DNA of 64,000 nucleotides from Microvirga lotononidis (GCF_034627025.1 NZ_CP141048.1:2988001-3052000), one strand, 5' to 3'. Positions 18,613 through 27,539 are shown, counted from the stretch's first letter. Notes: generated by a model not told the origin, from the letters alone. A program made the numbers and translations.

Positions 18613-19517
18613 TGCCCATACCCGAAGAGCCGCCCATGGCCGCCCCCAGTAACGACAATGCCTCGGATCCATGGACCCATCCGTCGGTTCTTGTCGGATT
18701 GGTCGGCACCGGCATTCAGGCTTCCCGAACGCCGCGTCTGCACGAGCGGGAGGGGGCCGAGCAGGGCTTGCGATATGTCTACAAGCTGATCGATCTTGAG
18801 GTCTACGGGCTCGATGCGACGGCTCTGCCCGACATCCTCAAGGCTGCGGAACTTTTCGGCTTCGCCGGCCTCAACATCACGCATCCCTGCAAGCAGGCCG
18901 TCATTCCGCTTCTCGACGAGCTGTCGCCCGACGCGGCTGCGCTGGGGGCGGTCAATACCATCGTGCTGAAGGATCGCCGGCGCGTGGGGCACAACACCGA
19001 TTGGTGGGGATTTGCCGAAAGCTTCCGGCGCGAGTTGCCGGACGTGCGCCGCGATCGCGTGGTTCAGTTCGGCGCCGGGGGAGCCGGTGCGGCCGTCGCC
19101 CACGCTCTGCTCACGCTCGGTGCGGGCGAGGTCATCGTCATCGATACGGATGAAGGCCGCGCCGAACATCTCGTCTCGGCTTTGCGCGAGCGCTTCGGCC
19201 CAAGCCGTGCATCGACCGGCATTCCAGTCGCGAAGGCTCTGATGACGGCCGACGGGATGGTCAATACGACGCCGCTCGGCATGGCGAAATATCCCGGCAT
19301 GGTGATCCCGAGCGATCTGCTGCGGCCGGATCTCTGGGTGGCCGACATCGTCTACTTCCCGCTGGAGACGGAACTGCTGCGCCAAGCCCGCGCGCGCGGC
19401 TGCCGCACCATGTCCGGCGGCGGCATGGCCGTCTTCCAGGCGGTCGGCGCCTTCCGGCTCTTCACCGGCCGAGAGCCCGATCCGGCACGAATGCTTCGGT
19501 CCTTCAGCGAGATGTAG
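18609..19517 (+). CDS. aroE: Shikimate/quinate dehydrogenase (AroE family)
   Basis: 302 residues: an N-terminal substrate domain (to about 130) with SRTPRLHE and NITHPCKQ carrying the catalytic Lys, then GHNTDWWGF with the catalytic Asp, and a Rossmann domain with the GAGGAGAAVAHAL nucleotide loop. It oxidises shikimate to 3-dehydroshikimate or quinate to 3-dehydroquinate with NAD(P)+. The S-x-TP form of the substrate loop is more usual in catabolic or dual-substrate members than in strict biosynthetic AroE. It overlaps aroQ by ATGA; an ATG at 18636 is an alternative start. Last gene of the dct-aro run. Confidence 0.9.
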   Translation: MMPIPEEPPMAAPSNDNASDPWTHPSVLVGLVGTGIQASRTPRLHEREGAEQGLRYVYKLIDLEVYGLDATALPDILKAAELFGFAGLNITHPCKQAVIPLLDELSPDAAALGAVNTIVLKDRRRVGHNTDWWGFAESFRRELPDVRRDRVVQFGAGGAGAAVAHALLTLGAGEVIVIDTDEGRAEHLVSALRERFGPSRASTGIPVAKALMTADGMVNTTPLGMAKYPGMVIPSDLLRPDLWVADIVYFPLETELLRQARARGCRTMSGGGMAVFQAVGAFRLFTGREPDPARMLRSFSEM

Positions 19518-19779
19518 CACTCGCGGGTGCGCAGGTCGCCGATACAACACACAGACGTTTCTCAGCGCCATCGGATGTCGACCTGTTCGTGACATGCCAG
19601 GGATCGCGATGGCTCCTGATGACCAGGGGCGAAGCGAAGCACGGTCGGGATTGGCTGCTGTCGCTCACGGGCCTGTTCGGGCGGCTCGCCGAACGGGCGT
19701 TCGCAAGCCGCCCTTCCGTCGTTCCGCCCGCACACGGCACTGCGTCAGAACTACAGCGGGTTCGACCGAAGGCTCGTCT

Positions 19780-20238
19780 TCAGAGATCCGTTTCGGTTTC
19801 CGGATTGGGCTTGGCGTCAGGCGCGGCCGCCTCCTTCACGGTGATCCTGACCGTATGGCTCTCCACCTTGCCGCTGGCGGACCTGACCTCGTAGACGACC
19901 TCGTCGATCCCCGTGTAGGCCGGTTTGGCCTTGTAGAAGATGCCTTGTGCCGTCGCCTCCAGCTTGGGGCAGCGGGAGATCCGTCCCGCCTTGAGCTTTC
20001 CGCTGCGCACGTTCAGCTCGCCGTTCTTCGGCGGGGTCACCACGCGGACCGTCGGCAGCGGCCCGGACGTGCAGTCCTTTTGCACGTTGCCGTAGACGCC
20101 AAGGCGCTCCGCCTTCCCGGCCACCACCTCGGCGCTCCGGAACGCATTGTTGTTCTGAGCCAAGGCAGCACCATACGGCACAGCAAGCGTGCCGATGCCG
20201 ACGGCAGCCGCAACGAAAAGGGGCTTCAAGGGGACCAT
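19780..20238 (-). CDS. Exported hypothetical protein
   Basis: 152 residues with a signal peptide (MVPLKPLFVAAAVGIGTLAV, cleavage expected after ALA near residue 27). The mature part is beta-rich and ends YTGIDEVVYEVRSASGKVES, resembling the last strands of an Ig-like or cadherin-like domain; two cysteines (CTSG, SRCPK) could pair in the periplasm. A Pro/Glu/Asp-rich tail closes it. No family recognised; start at ATG 20238 behind AAGGAG. Confidence 0.7.
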   Translation of the reverse strand: MVPLKPLFVAAAVGIGTLAVPYGAALAQNNNAFRSAEVVAGKAERLGVYGNVQKDCTSGPLPTVRVVTPPKNGELNVRSGKLKAGRISRCPKLEATAQGIFYKAKPAYTGIDEVVYEVRSASGKVESHTVRITVKEAAAPDAKPNPETETDL

Positions 20239-20310
20239 TCAGGAACTCCTTTCAGGGGTCTGGTCGGGGCGCGGCGAGCCAATCCCGCCGCAGCCATGTC
20301 GAGAGCGATC

Positions 20311-21066
20311 TCAGTGCTTCCGTTCGGAGGAACCTGCAGCCTTGCGACCGGCGGCCCGACGCGAAAGCATGTTGAGGCCCTCGATCACGGCCGAGAACGC
20401 CATAGCCGCATAGATATAGCCCTTCGGAACGTGCGCGCCGAAGCCCTCCGCGATCAGAGTCGTGCCGATCATCAGCAGGAAGCCAAGGGCCAGCATGACC
20501 ACCGTCGGATTGTTGTTGATGAACTGGGCCAGGGGATTTGCCGCGAGCAGCATGACCGTCACGGCGGCGATTACCGCGATGACCATGATCATCACGACAT
20601 CAGTCATGCCGACCGCCGTGATGATGCTGTCCAGCGAGAACACGAGATCGAGCAGCAGGATCTGCGTGATCGCAGCGCCGAAGGTCATGGTGGCTTTCGC
20701 GGTGTCGAACACGTCATTGGACGGCGTCGGGTCCACGTTGTGATGGATCTCCTTCGTCGCCTTCCAGACCAGGAAGAGACCGCCGCCGATCAGGATCAGG
20801 TCGCGCCACGAGAAGGCGTGTCCGAGCAGCGTGAAGATCGGCTCCGTCAACGTGACGATGATGGCGATCGTGCCGAGCAGCCCGAGCCGCAGGATCAGCG
20901 CCAGGCCGATGCCGATGCGTCGCGCCCGTGAGCGCTGATGCTCCGGCAGCTTGTTGGTCAGGATCGAGATGAAGATCAGGTTGTCGATGCCGAGCACCAC
21001 TTCCATCACGACCAGGGTCGCAAGAGCCACGAGGGCGGTCGGGTCGGAAATCCAGGAGAAGTCCAT
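20311..21066 (-). CDS. TerC-family integral membrane protein
   Basis: 251 residues with seven or so membrane segments and the TerC motifs [14 protein letters not shown] (22-35) and [20 protein letters not shown], each with the conserved Asp-Asn or Asp within a helix. TerC proteins are tied to manganese or other metal export and to protein metalation at the membrane; tellurite resistance is the historical name. I examined the upstream leader for a yybP-ykoY manganese riboswitch and did not find its conserved bulge sequence. The basic tail [16 protein letters not shown] is unusual but not rare. Confidence 0.92.
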   Translation of the reverse strand: MDFSWISDPTALVALATLVVMEVVLGIDNLIFISILTNKLPEHQRSRARRIGIGLALILRLGLLGTIAIIVTLTEPIFTLLGHAFSWRDLILIGGGLFLVWKATKEIHHNVDPTPSNDVFDTAKATMTFGAAITQILLLDLVFSLDSIITAVGMTDVVMIMVIAVIAAVTVMLLAANPLAQFINNNPTVVMLALGFLLMIGTTLIAEGFGAHVPKGYIYAAMAFSAVIEGLNMLSRRAAGRKAAGSSERKH

Positions 21067-21256
21067 TGAGAAGTCCTATGGTCTTGGGTTCAAGAGGGTA
21101 ACGGCCTTCCGGCTTCGGCAGGCTGCTCGTTCGTTGGGCACGCCACGGCCGTTCACGGGCTTGATGGCGGGGATATGCAGGGCTCCGGATTGCGGTTCCC
21201 TCGCAGGTGGGCATCGGCACGGCTGCAAAATCCGTCATTCGTTGTCCGGACGATCA

Positions 21257-21922
21257 TCAGAGGGTCACCCACAGCTGGTCGAGAAAGGCGTTGATGCCGG
21301 CGACGATCGCCGAGGAGATCGCCGCCAGGATCAGCAGGCTGCCGAGGGCGGCGAGCCAGCCCACAAGCGTGGCAATGCCGTCCCGCTCCACGATGCCGAG
21401 CGCAAAGGCGGAAATGGCGAAGGCGGGAGGCATGTTCCCAAACGGGATCGGCAAGAAGAGAATGAGCGCCAGCAGCAGGCAGGCGGCGCCCACGATCCGC
21501 TCCGGGACGGGGCTCAGCAGCAGACCGAGCCGGGGCCGCAGGAAGCGTTCCATCCGGTGCAGGATGGGGCTGAGCTTGCTCGTCAGGAGCGTGAAGAAGT
21601 CGCGGGAAATGGAGCGCTCGCGAATGAAGCGGGGCATCCACAGGACCGGACGCCCGAGCATCAACTGGGCCGTCACGAAGAGGAGAGGCGCGCCCAGCAC
21701 GGCCGACATGCCGGGCGGCAGCGGCAGCACGTTGGGGGCAGCGAACAGAAGCATCAGGGCGCCGAAGGCCCGGTCGCCGAAGGCGTCCAGCACGTCGCCG
21801 ATGCTGATGGTCGCAGTCGGCCGGCTGGCGAGATCGCTCAGGACCTCTGAAAACCGTTGTCGGGGCTCCACAGCGTCGTCCGGTGACACGACGGTGGAGA
21901 GACTACTCGAAGGGTCGGGCAT
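21257..21922 (-). CDS. exoD: ExoD-family exopolysaccharide synthesis protein
   Basis: 221 residues with four to five hydrophobic segments. The conserved ExoD stretches GDRAFGALMLLFAAPNVLPLPP and LPIPFGNMPPAFAISAFALG are both present. In Sinorhizobium ExoD affects exopolysaccharide production and alkaline tolerance; the mechanism is unknown. It stands alone, 190 bases upstream of terC on the same strand. Confidence 0.9.
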   Translation of the reverse strand: MPDPSSSLSTVVSPDDAVEPRQRFSEVLSDLASRPTATISIGDVLDAFGDRAFGALMLLFAAPNVLPLPPGMSAVLGAPLLFVTAQLMLGRPVLWMPRFIRERSISRDFFTLLTSKLSPILHRMERFLRPRLGLLLSPVPERIVGAACLLLALILFLPIPFGNMPPAFAISAFALGIVERDGIATLVGWLAALGSLLILAAISSAIVAGINAFLDQLWVTL

Positions 21923-22025
21923 GGGCCTGTCTATAGTGGCTCGCTCGAAGCAAAGCGAGTGGGGCTGGTCAAAAACCCGTCAGCGGTCCTGAAGCGACAG
22001 CTGCGCGAGTCCTGTCTGAGCCCTC

Positions 22026-22058
22026 GGGCCGGTGATCGGCGGAAGGATCCACCGGCCC
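22026..22058. repeat. Intergenic hairpin
   Basis: GGGCCGGTG at 22026-22034 and CACCGGCCC at 22050-22058 form a 9-base stem with a 15-base loop between exoD and the zeta gene. There is no T run, so a repeat-type palindrome or a factor-dependent end is likelier than a simple terminator. Confidence 0.35.
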
Positions 22059-22153
22059 GGGGGGCTGCAAGCTGTTTTGGAAAGCGCGAGGCTGTTCCGA
22101 TGTCGAGCCGCATTTTTCGACGGCGAACCGGATCCGCCTCGCCGAAAAATGCT

Positions 22154-22477
22154 TTAGCGTCCTGATCGGATCTGCTCGACGGCCTCGTTCATGAGGCCGG
22201 CCAGAATGCCCGCCAGCTCGGCATCGCTGGTCGTCTTGCCTGCCGCCTCGAAATCCTGGCGCACCTTGCGGATGACGTCGCCATCGCCGGCTTCCTGGAA
22301 ATCCGCCAGGATGACGGCTTTCGAATATTCCTCGGCGTCCGCGCTGGACTTGCCGAGCTGATGGGCCGCCCAGAGGCCGAAAAGCTTGTTGCGGCGGGCC
22401 GTTGCCTTGAAGCGCAATTCCTCGTCGTGGGCGAACTTCTTTTCGAATGCATCTCTGCGATCATCGAGATTGGCCAT
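22154..22477 (-). CDS. DUF1476: F1Fo-ATPase inhibitor subunit zeta
   Basis: 107 residues, matching the zeta family in length and pattern: DDRRDAFEKKFAHDEELRFKATARRNKLFGLWAA, then YSKAVILADFQEAGDGDVIRKV. In Paracoccus, zeta inserts its N-terminal helix into F1 and blocks ATP hydrolysis; in other alphaproteobacteria the inhibition can be weak. The start is the ATG at 22477 (MANLDDRR), since the longer open frame has no family similarity. It acts at the membrane-bound ATP synthase, which is encoded elsewhere. Confidence 0.9.
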   Translation of the reverse strand: MANLDDRRDAFEKKFAHDEELRFKATARRNKLFGLWAAHQLGKSSADAEEYSKAVILADFQEAGDGDVIRKVRQDFEAAGKTTSDAELAGILAGLMNEAVEQIRSGR

Positions 22478-22680
22478 ACTTCTTATCCCTTCAGGTCCGT
22501 GATCAATGTGGCCTCGGCGCGCCGGCGCCGAGGCTGTTGTCCAAAAGGACAAAGGTTTTGACAAATCCGTCTCCTTGAGACGTATCCAGACGGTTCTGCC
22601 GGCGCGGTGCGCCGGCAGTCCGGGAGTGCTCGATCGTTCGGGAAACACCTGTGCGGATGAAATCCGGGACGGCTCCGGGA

Positions 22681-23247
22681 TCAGATATCCTCCTCGAAGC
22701 CGAAGTCGTCTCCGGCATCGCCGAAATCCTCGGCGGCCGCCTGTTGCGGCTCAGCCTGTCCGGCATCGGCAGCCTTCGCCTCGTCGCCGCCGGAGAACGC
22801 ACCTGCGATCATGTTGCCGAGGAGGACACCGCCGGCCACGCCCATGGCGGTCTGCGCCGCACCGGCCAGGAAGCCGCCGCCTCCGCGCGAAGCCATGCCG
22901 GGTGCCCCGTGAGGCGCCATGCCGTGCATCGGCTGGGGCTGGTAGGACGGCTGGTGCGGCTGGGGTCGGGACTGCCCGCCGCCGAAGAGGCCGGCCAGGA
23001 AGCCACCGCCACCGGCGGGACGGCTGGCGACTTCGTGTTCCAGCTGCTGGATGCGTCCCTGGGCGGCGCTCAATGCCTGTTCCTGCACCACGATGGTCTG
23101 GGCCATGTAGTAGGGGGCATTCGGCTGCTGGCCGATCTGCGAGCGGATGAACTCCGCCGCCTGCGCATCCGGAGGCGTGGACTGGCGCTCCACCTGCGAG
23201 ATCTTGCCGAAGAGCTGCTCGATGGCCTGACGATCCTGATGGTCCAT
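22681..23247 (-). CDS. DUF2076 protein
   Basis: 188 residues: a helical N-terminal part (MDHQDRQAIEQLFGKISQVE), a coiled segment, a Gly/Pro/Gln/His-rich linker, then a Gly-rich hydrophobic stretch (GFLAGAAQTAMGVAGGVLLG) and an acidic tail (DFGDAGDDFGFEEDI). This is the DUF2076 plan, described as a periplasmic ligand-binding-sensor-like family without firm function. I took the ATG at 23247 because AGGATC precedes it; an upstream ATG would add MLKGSIC. 31 bases separate it from the Bax-inhibitor gene, so they are probably co-transcribed. Confidence 0.85.
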   Translation of the reverse strand: MDHQDRQAIEQLFGKISQVERQSTPPDAQAAEFIRSQIGQQPNAPYYMAQTIVVQEQALSAAQGRIQQLEHEVASRPAGGGGFLAGLFGGGQSRPQPHQPSYQPQPMHGMAPHGAPGMASRGGGGFLAGAAQTAMGVAGGVLLGNMIAGAFSGGDEAKAADAGQAEPQQAAAEDFGDAGDDFGFEEDI

Positions 23248-23278
23248 GCAAATTGATCCTTTCAACAATGGACGGAAG

Positions 23279-23995
23279 TTACTCTTCCCGCTGGCCGGTG
23301 AGGCTCAGCAGCAGCTGGAAGAGATTGACGAAGTTCAGGTAGAGCGAGAGCGCGCCGAACACGGCCATCTTGTTGTTGGCCTCGTGCCCGTAACCTTCGG
23401 CGTATTGCTCCTTGATCGATTGCGTGTCGTAGGCGGTGAGCCCGGTGAACACGAGCACGCCGATGATCGAGATCGCGAATTGCAGCGCGCTGGAGCCGAC
23501 GAAGATGTTCACCAGGGACGCGATGATGATGCCGATCAGGCCCATGACGAGGAACGAGCCGAACTTCGAGAGATCTCGCTTGGTGGTGTAGCCGTAGAGA
23601 CTGGTGGCGCCGAACATGGCGGCCGTGATGAAGAAGGTGCGGGCGATGCTCGTCCCCGTGAACACCAGGAACACGGAGGCGAGCGACAATCCCATCACGG
23701 CCGAGAAGGCGAAGAAGGCGGTGCGCGCGGAGGCAGCCGTCATCCGTTCCATGCGGAACGAGAAGAAGAAGATGAAGGCCAGCGGCGCCAGCATCACCAC
23801 CCACTTGAGCGGCGTCTGGAACAGAGGCACGTAAAGGGCCGGCGTCGAGGAGACGAAGAAGGCCACGAGTCCCGTGACCACGAGGCCGAGCCCCATGGTG
23901 TTGTAGACCCGCAGCATGTGCTGACGCAGGCCCTCGTCGAAGATGGCGCCGCTGGCGCGCGCCGTGGTCGTTTGCCAGGCATAGGGTGTGTTCAC
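23279..23995 (-). CDS. Bax inhibitor-1/YccA-family membrane protein
   Basis: 238 residues with seven membrane segments; the family end motif GLTAYDTQSIKEQYAEG and the central FFITAAMFGATSLYGYTTKRDL are clear. Family members are inner-membrane proteins linked to calcium leak and to FtsH-dependent quality control. The start is a GTG preceded by AGGAGG at the ideal distance. It is the third gene after the ECF sigma/anti-sigma pair and may belong to the same transcript. Confidence 0.92.
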   Translation of the reverse strand: MNTPYAWQTTTARASGAIFDEGLRQHMLRVYNTMGLGLVVTGLVAFFVSSTPALYVPLFQTPLKWVVMLAPLAFIFFFSFRMERMTAASARTAFFAFSAVMGLSLASVFLVFTGTSIARTFFITAAMFGATSLYGYTTKRDLSKFGSFLVMGLIGIIIASLVNIFVGSSALQFAISIIGVLVFTGLTAYDTQSIKEQYAEGYGHEANNKMAVFGALSLYLNFVNLFQLLLSLTGQREE

Positions 23996-24014
23996 GTTAT
24001 TCCTCCTGTGGGGA

Positions 24015-24776
24015 TCACTGAAGCTTGCGGGCGAGCCGGGTGGCGGCCCGTTCGAGAGCCTTGTCGCCGCCGGTTCCGGTCAGCGCATAGGCGAGTTGGC
24101 CTGTCTGCCAGTAGACGGTCGTCGACTTGTCGAAGCGGGCGACCGTCGGGTCGATCACGTCGAAGACCGGCACATGGGCGGCGAACAGCGACACGCGGCC
24201 GAGGTCGTCGGCATCGACGGCGACCTCGACGCTGTGGCCGTCGCGGGACGGGAAGACCTGGGCGTCCCGAACATGCCAGTCGTCGGGCAGGGGCGGCAGC
24301 CGGACGCCCGTTTCGGCCAGGAGTTCGGCCGGGTCGTATCCGGCAGCCTCGGTCTGCGACGCCATACGGGCACGCACCAAAGCCGTCTCGTGCGAATGCA
24401 GAGCGTCCTCGACAAAGGCCGGCGGCTTGGGGGAGGCCTCGCTGTCGGTAACGCCCAAGCCGACCTGTCCGTGGGCAAACCAGCCAACCCCGATGAGCGC
24501 CACGACGGCGGCGATCCGCCGGAGCTTCAACCCGAATTCCTTCCAGGCCAGAACACGCTCGAGCCGAGCGGCCGCTCCAAGCGTCGCCTCCGGCGGGCGC
24601 GGCAGGGGAGCGGCATGGAGCAGCCGCAGGGCGTCACGATCCTTGAGATCGGCCATGACGCGCGCGGCCGATTCCGGATCGCGCGCGAGATATTCCTCGA
24701 CCTCGATGCGCCGGGCCGGGGCAAGCTGGTCATCGACGTAGGCCAGAAGGTCCGCTTCGGTGACGGGGTCAGACAT
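24015..24776 (-). CDS. Anti-sigma factor, membrane-anchored
   Basis: 253 residues: a short cytosolic N-terminal domain (EADLLAYVDDQLAPARRIEVEEYLARDPE), one membrane helix at about 86-102 (RIAAVVALIGVGWFAHG), and an extracytoplasmic part of about 150 residues. The plan is that of the ECF-partner anti-sigmas of Rhizobiales, without the HxxxCxxC zinc motif, so it is not a redox zinc type. Its start overlaps the end of the sigma gene by 8 bases. It should hold the sigma factor at the membrane until an envelope signal releases it. Confidence 0.88.
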   Translation of the reverse strand: MSDPVTEADLLAYVDDQLAPARRIEVEEYLARDPESAARVMADLKDRDALRLLHAAPLPRPPEATLGAAARLERVLAWKEFGLKLRRIAAVVALIGVGWFAHGQVGLGVTDSEASPKPPAFVEDALHSHETALVRARMASQTEAAGYDPAELLAETGVRLPPLPDDWHVRDAQVFPSRDGHSVEVAVDADDLGRVSLFAAHVPVFDVIDPTVARFDKSTTVYWQTGQLAYALTGTGGDKALERAATRLARKLQ

Positions 24777-25317
24777 CGGGTCCTCCTACGATGCGCAGAC
24801 TGGGCCGCCTGCCTTGCGACGGCCGTGACGTGTCGTCTCCGGCCTCGAAGCCCCGCAAGGCGGCGCGGGCGCGGCCCAGGCGGGACATGAGGGTCCCCAC
24901 AGGGATCTTCAGCGCATCGGCGGCCTCCTGGTAAGGCAGGCCTTCGATGGCTACGAGGTGAAGGACGGCGCGCTGCTCGTCCGGCAGGCTCATGAAGGCC
25001 GCCTGGACCTGCTGCAGCCGCACCCGGCTTTCCTGTTCGGGCGGGGCCTCGCTGGCGACGAAGGAGGCAGCTTGCTCCAGGCGGCGGGCCTCCGCCCTTT
25101 GACGGCGCCGGTGATCGATGAAGGTGTTGTGAAGAATGGAGAGCAGCCAGCCGCGCAGGTTGCCGCTCGAGCGAAAGGAGCCGTGCCGCTCATAGGCGCG
25201 GACAAGGGTGTCCTGCACCAGATCCTCGGCCTGAGTCTCGTCGCGGGTCAGCGATCGGGCATAGCGCCGCAAGGGACCGAGCAGGCCGATGACGTCCATG
25301 CGCTTCGTGTCGTTCAT
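24769..25317 (-). CDS. ECF-type RNA polymerase sigma factor
   Basis: 182 residues with regions 2 (LLGPLRRYARSLTRDETQAEDLVQDTLVRAYE, GNLRGWLLSILHNTFIDHRR) and 4 (LPDEQRAVLHLVAIEGLPYQEAADAL, VPVGTLMSRLGRAR-like helix-turn-helix) and no region 3, the ECF layout. Upstream, GGGATTAAACCC is followed by CCGTATAC, which looks like a self-regulated ECF promoter, though this is not tested. The partner anti-sigma overlaps its end. Targets may include the genes that follow (Bax inhibitor, DUF2076). Confidence 0.93.
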   Translation of the reverse strand: MNDTKRMDVIGLLGPLRRYARSLTRDETQAEDLVQDTLVRAYERHGSFRSSGNLRGWLLSILHNTFIDHRRRQRAEARRLEQAASFVASEAPPEQESRVRLQQVQAAFMSLPDEQRAVLHLVAIEGLPYQEAADALKIPVGTLMSRLGRARAALRGFEAGDDTSRPSQGRRPSLRIVGGPDV

Positions 25318-25384
25318 GCGAGGTATACGGAGCCGTTGACGGGTTTAATCCCCGCGTCGTTCGAATTTCTTGATGCCGTCTCGG

Positions 25385-25786
25385 TCATGTCAGTTGCCGC
25401 TTGGCGCTCGCGGCGGTGGCGCCCGCCTCGAAGACACGAACGAGCCGATCCATGGCGAAAGGCTTGCGCAGGAATATGCCATGCCGCAGCCGACCCGGCA
25501 GGATCGTCTGCACGGCGGAAGCGTAAACGGCTGGCTTGTCGGGCCAGATGAAGCTGAAGGTGGTGCCGACCTCCCAGCCATCGACTTGGCCGGGGAGCTC
25601 GATGGTGCAGTAGAGGCCATCGAAATCGGCCGCTGCGATCAGGTCGAGGGCGTCTTCGCCGGAAGAGGCCGGAACGGCCTCATAGCCGGCCTGCCTGAGG
25701 GCGAGGGCGATCGCCGTACGAACGCCGGCATCGTCATCGACGACGAGAATTGAGGGGGCGGCCAGATCGGAAGACGTGGAATCCAT
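25385..25786 (-). CDS. Receiver-domain protein with atypical phosphorylation site
   Basis: 133 residues forming one receiver domain with no output domain. The acidic cluster Asp17-19 (VVDDDAG) and the conserved Lys108 (LRKPF) are in place, but the phospho-acceptor position reads Thr61 (LYCTIELPG, where LLTDIRLPG is normal). It therefore probably does not use aspartyl phosphorylation and may act as a constitutive or ligand-sensing adaptor. ATG 25786 follows GGAGGATCC. It lies 67 bases upstream of the ECF sigma gene on the same strand, so it could feed into that pathway. Confidence 0.82.
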   Translation of the reverse strand: MDSTSSDLAAPSILVVDDDAGVRTAIALALRQAGYEAVPASSGEDALDLIAAADFDGLYCTIELPGQVDGWEVGTTFSFIWPDKPAVYASAVQTILPGRLRHGIFLRKPFAMDRLVRVFEAGATAASAKRQLT

Positions 25787-26052
25787 AATCGGATCCTCCA
25801 GTTGCGGTCGCGCTCGTAGGCGCAAGGGCAAGAGAAGGAGTCCGACATCGCGAGCGGCGACCCGCTCGCCAGAGGGGCCCGGACCCTAAGGCAACGCTTA
25901 TGTAGGCAGAACCTGCTCCGTCCGCAAGAGGGGCGGCATCAGGTGCGGTCCCGGTCCTCGCGGCGAGATGCGCGATGGAGGACAACGTTCGGAGGGCAGG
26001 GCATTCCTTCCGGCATGCGGAGCTTTCCGTCGCAGGCACGCGGTGACGATGG

Positions 26053-27159
26053 TCAAAGCGGCCTTTCGGACGGCTTCTGGTCGTTCGCTCCGAGACTGCC
26101 GGCGGACTCGTTCCGCTTCTGGAGCAGGGCGGGCACTATGCCGTCCGCTACGAGGGAATGGAGCTGCCCGACATAGTTGTCCTCGCGCGAGGGTTCCGTC
26201 GGGTTGGAGGTCATGACCACCGTCAGCCCGAGGCTGGGGATCACGTAGAGCATCTGCCCGCCGAAGCCCCAGGCGTAATAGGCCTTGTGGCCGCGCATCT
26301 CGCGGATGAACCAGCCATAGCCGTAAGCATCGCCCGTGAAGGGCGACGACGTGCGCGGCGTCCAGGATTCCCTGATCCAGTTCTCGGACACGATGCGCTT
26401 GCCGTCCATGGTGCCGCCCTGGCGATACATCTCGCCGAAACGCCAGAGCGCGCGCGGCGAAAGCGCCATCTCGTTGCCGCCGAGATAGATCCCTTGCGGA
26501 TCGCGCGTCCAGGGCGCGACGTCGATCCCGAGCGGCTCGCCGAGCCAGTCGCGCGCCAGCTCCAGGGTGCTCCGCTTCGAGGCCCGCGTCAGCGCGGCGG
26601 AGAGAAGATGCGTGCTTCCCGTCGAATAGAGCATGCGTCCGCCGGGCTCGTCCACGAACGGGCGGGAGAGGACATAGCGGACCCAGTTTCCGCTGCCGGT
26701 CCAGGCCCCGTAATTGCGGCCCGATGTGCGCTCCAATCCCGCCTGCATGGACAGCAGATGGCCGATGGTGACCTGCCGGATCCTTGGATCCGCATCGGAA
26801 GGAATGTTTGACCCGAGAAGCGATGCGATCGGCTGGTCCACGCCCGCCAGGACGCCACGCTCGATGGCAATTCCGACGAGAGCCGACATGACGGTCTTCG
26901 ACGCGGACTTGATGTTGGCCGGGCGATCGATCCGCGCACCGCCGACGGCCTGCTCGGCCAGGATCGTTCCGTCGTGGGACACGATCAGGGAGCGCAGATT
27001 GGACAGGCCCTTCGCGCGTTCGATCGTCTCACCGATCAGCTTCGGATCGGGGGCGGACGAAGGGGAAGCGGGCTGTGCGGACGCAGTGATCGTCCCGCTC
27101 AACATGAGGAGAAGGACAAGTCCTGCTTTGATTCGAGTGAGGCTCGGGAGAAGGCGCAT
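26053..27159 (-). CDS. Serine hydrolase, class C beta-lactamase/PBP4* family
   Basis: 368 residues with a signal peptide (MRLLPSLTRIKAGLVLLLML, cleavage expected after ASA near 28). The SxxK catalytic motif is at Ser85-Lys88 (IKSASKTV) and the Tyr motif in MLYSTGSTHLLSA. A HxG-type third motif is not obvious; WGFGGQMLYVIP occupies that place, as in many esterase-like members. It probably acts in the periplasm as an esterase or peptidase on cell-wall or D-amino compounds. I chose the ATG at 27159 because the signal peptide begins there; the frame is open to 27348. Confidence 0.88.
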   Translation of the reverse strand: MRLLPSLTRIKAGLVLLLMLSGTITASAQPASPSSAPDPKLIGETIERAKGLSNLRSLIVSHDGTILAEQAVGGARIDRPANIKSASKTVMSALVGIAIERGVLAGVDQPIASLLGSNIPSDADPRIRQVTIGHLLSMQAGLERTSGRNYGAWTGSGNWVRYVLSRPFVDEPGGRMLYSTGSTHLLSAALTRASKRSTLELARDWLGEPLGIDVAPWTRDPQGIYLGGNEMALSPRALWRFGEMYRQGGTMDGKRIVSENWIRESWTPRTSSPFTGDAYGYGWFIREMRGHKAYYAWGFGGQMLYVIPSLGLTVVMTSNPTEPSREDNYVGQLHSLVADGIVPALLQKRNESAGSLGANDQKPSERPL

Positions 27160-27353
27160 GAACCGTTCTGAGATCGTGTTGCCGTCGGACAAGACCCGAG
27201 AGGGGCGAGCGTTCCGGAGGAGCAACACGCTCACACGCCATTGTGAGAGGCGGTCGAGGGGGAAAAGGGTGCACTGGCTCACGCGTGCTCCCCGCCCGTC
27301 AAAGGCGAAGGAAAGACGCGTGAGCGAAGACCGATCGAGGTATGGCACGGGTT

Positions 27354-27478
27354 CACCTCTCCTTGAGGGAGAGGTCGACGCGCGTCAGCGCGGCGGGTGA
27401 GGGATTACAGGTCTATCCGGAGAGGGCGTAACCCCTCACCCGGACCTGTTGGTCCGACCTCTCCCTCAAGGAGAGGTG
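27354..27478. repeat. Head-to-head inverted palindromic repeat
   Basis: CACCTCTCCTTGAGGGAGAG at 27354 reappears inverted as CTCTCCCTCAAGGAGAGGTG ending at 27478, and GGGTGAGGGATTAC near 27395 pairs with GTAACCCCTCACCC near 27428. The whole can fold into one long hairpin. It is the type of interspersed element (CCTCTCC...GGGTGAGGG) seen in many Rhizobiales. The 380-base gap around it (27160-27539) holds nothing else I can identify. Confidence 0.75.
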
Positions 27479-27539
27479 TTCCAGCGCCCCACCTTTATGA
27501 GCCAGGCTCCCCAGATGACGCGATGGCGATAGGGCCCTG

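Noticed and set aside
21067..21250. Possible yybP-ykoY manganese riboswitch before terC
   Set aside because: The conserved GGGGAGUAG and GCGAAG-type elements are not present in the leader.
25787..26052. EcfG-type promoter upstream of the receiver gene
   Set aside because: GGAA and CGTT elements occur but not with the required 16-17 base spacing.
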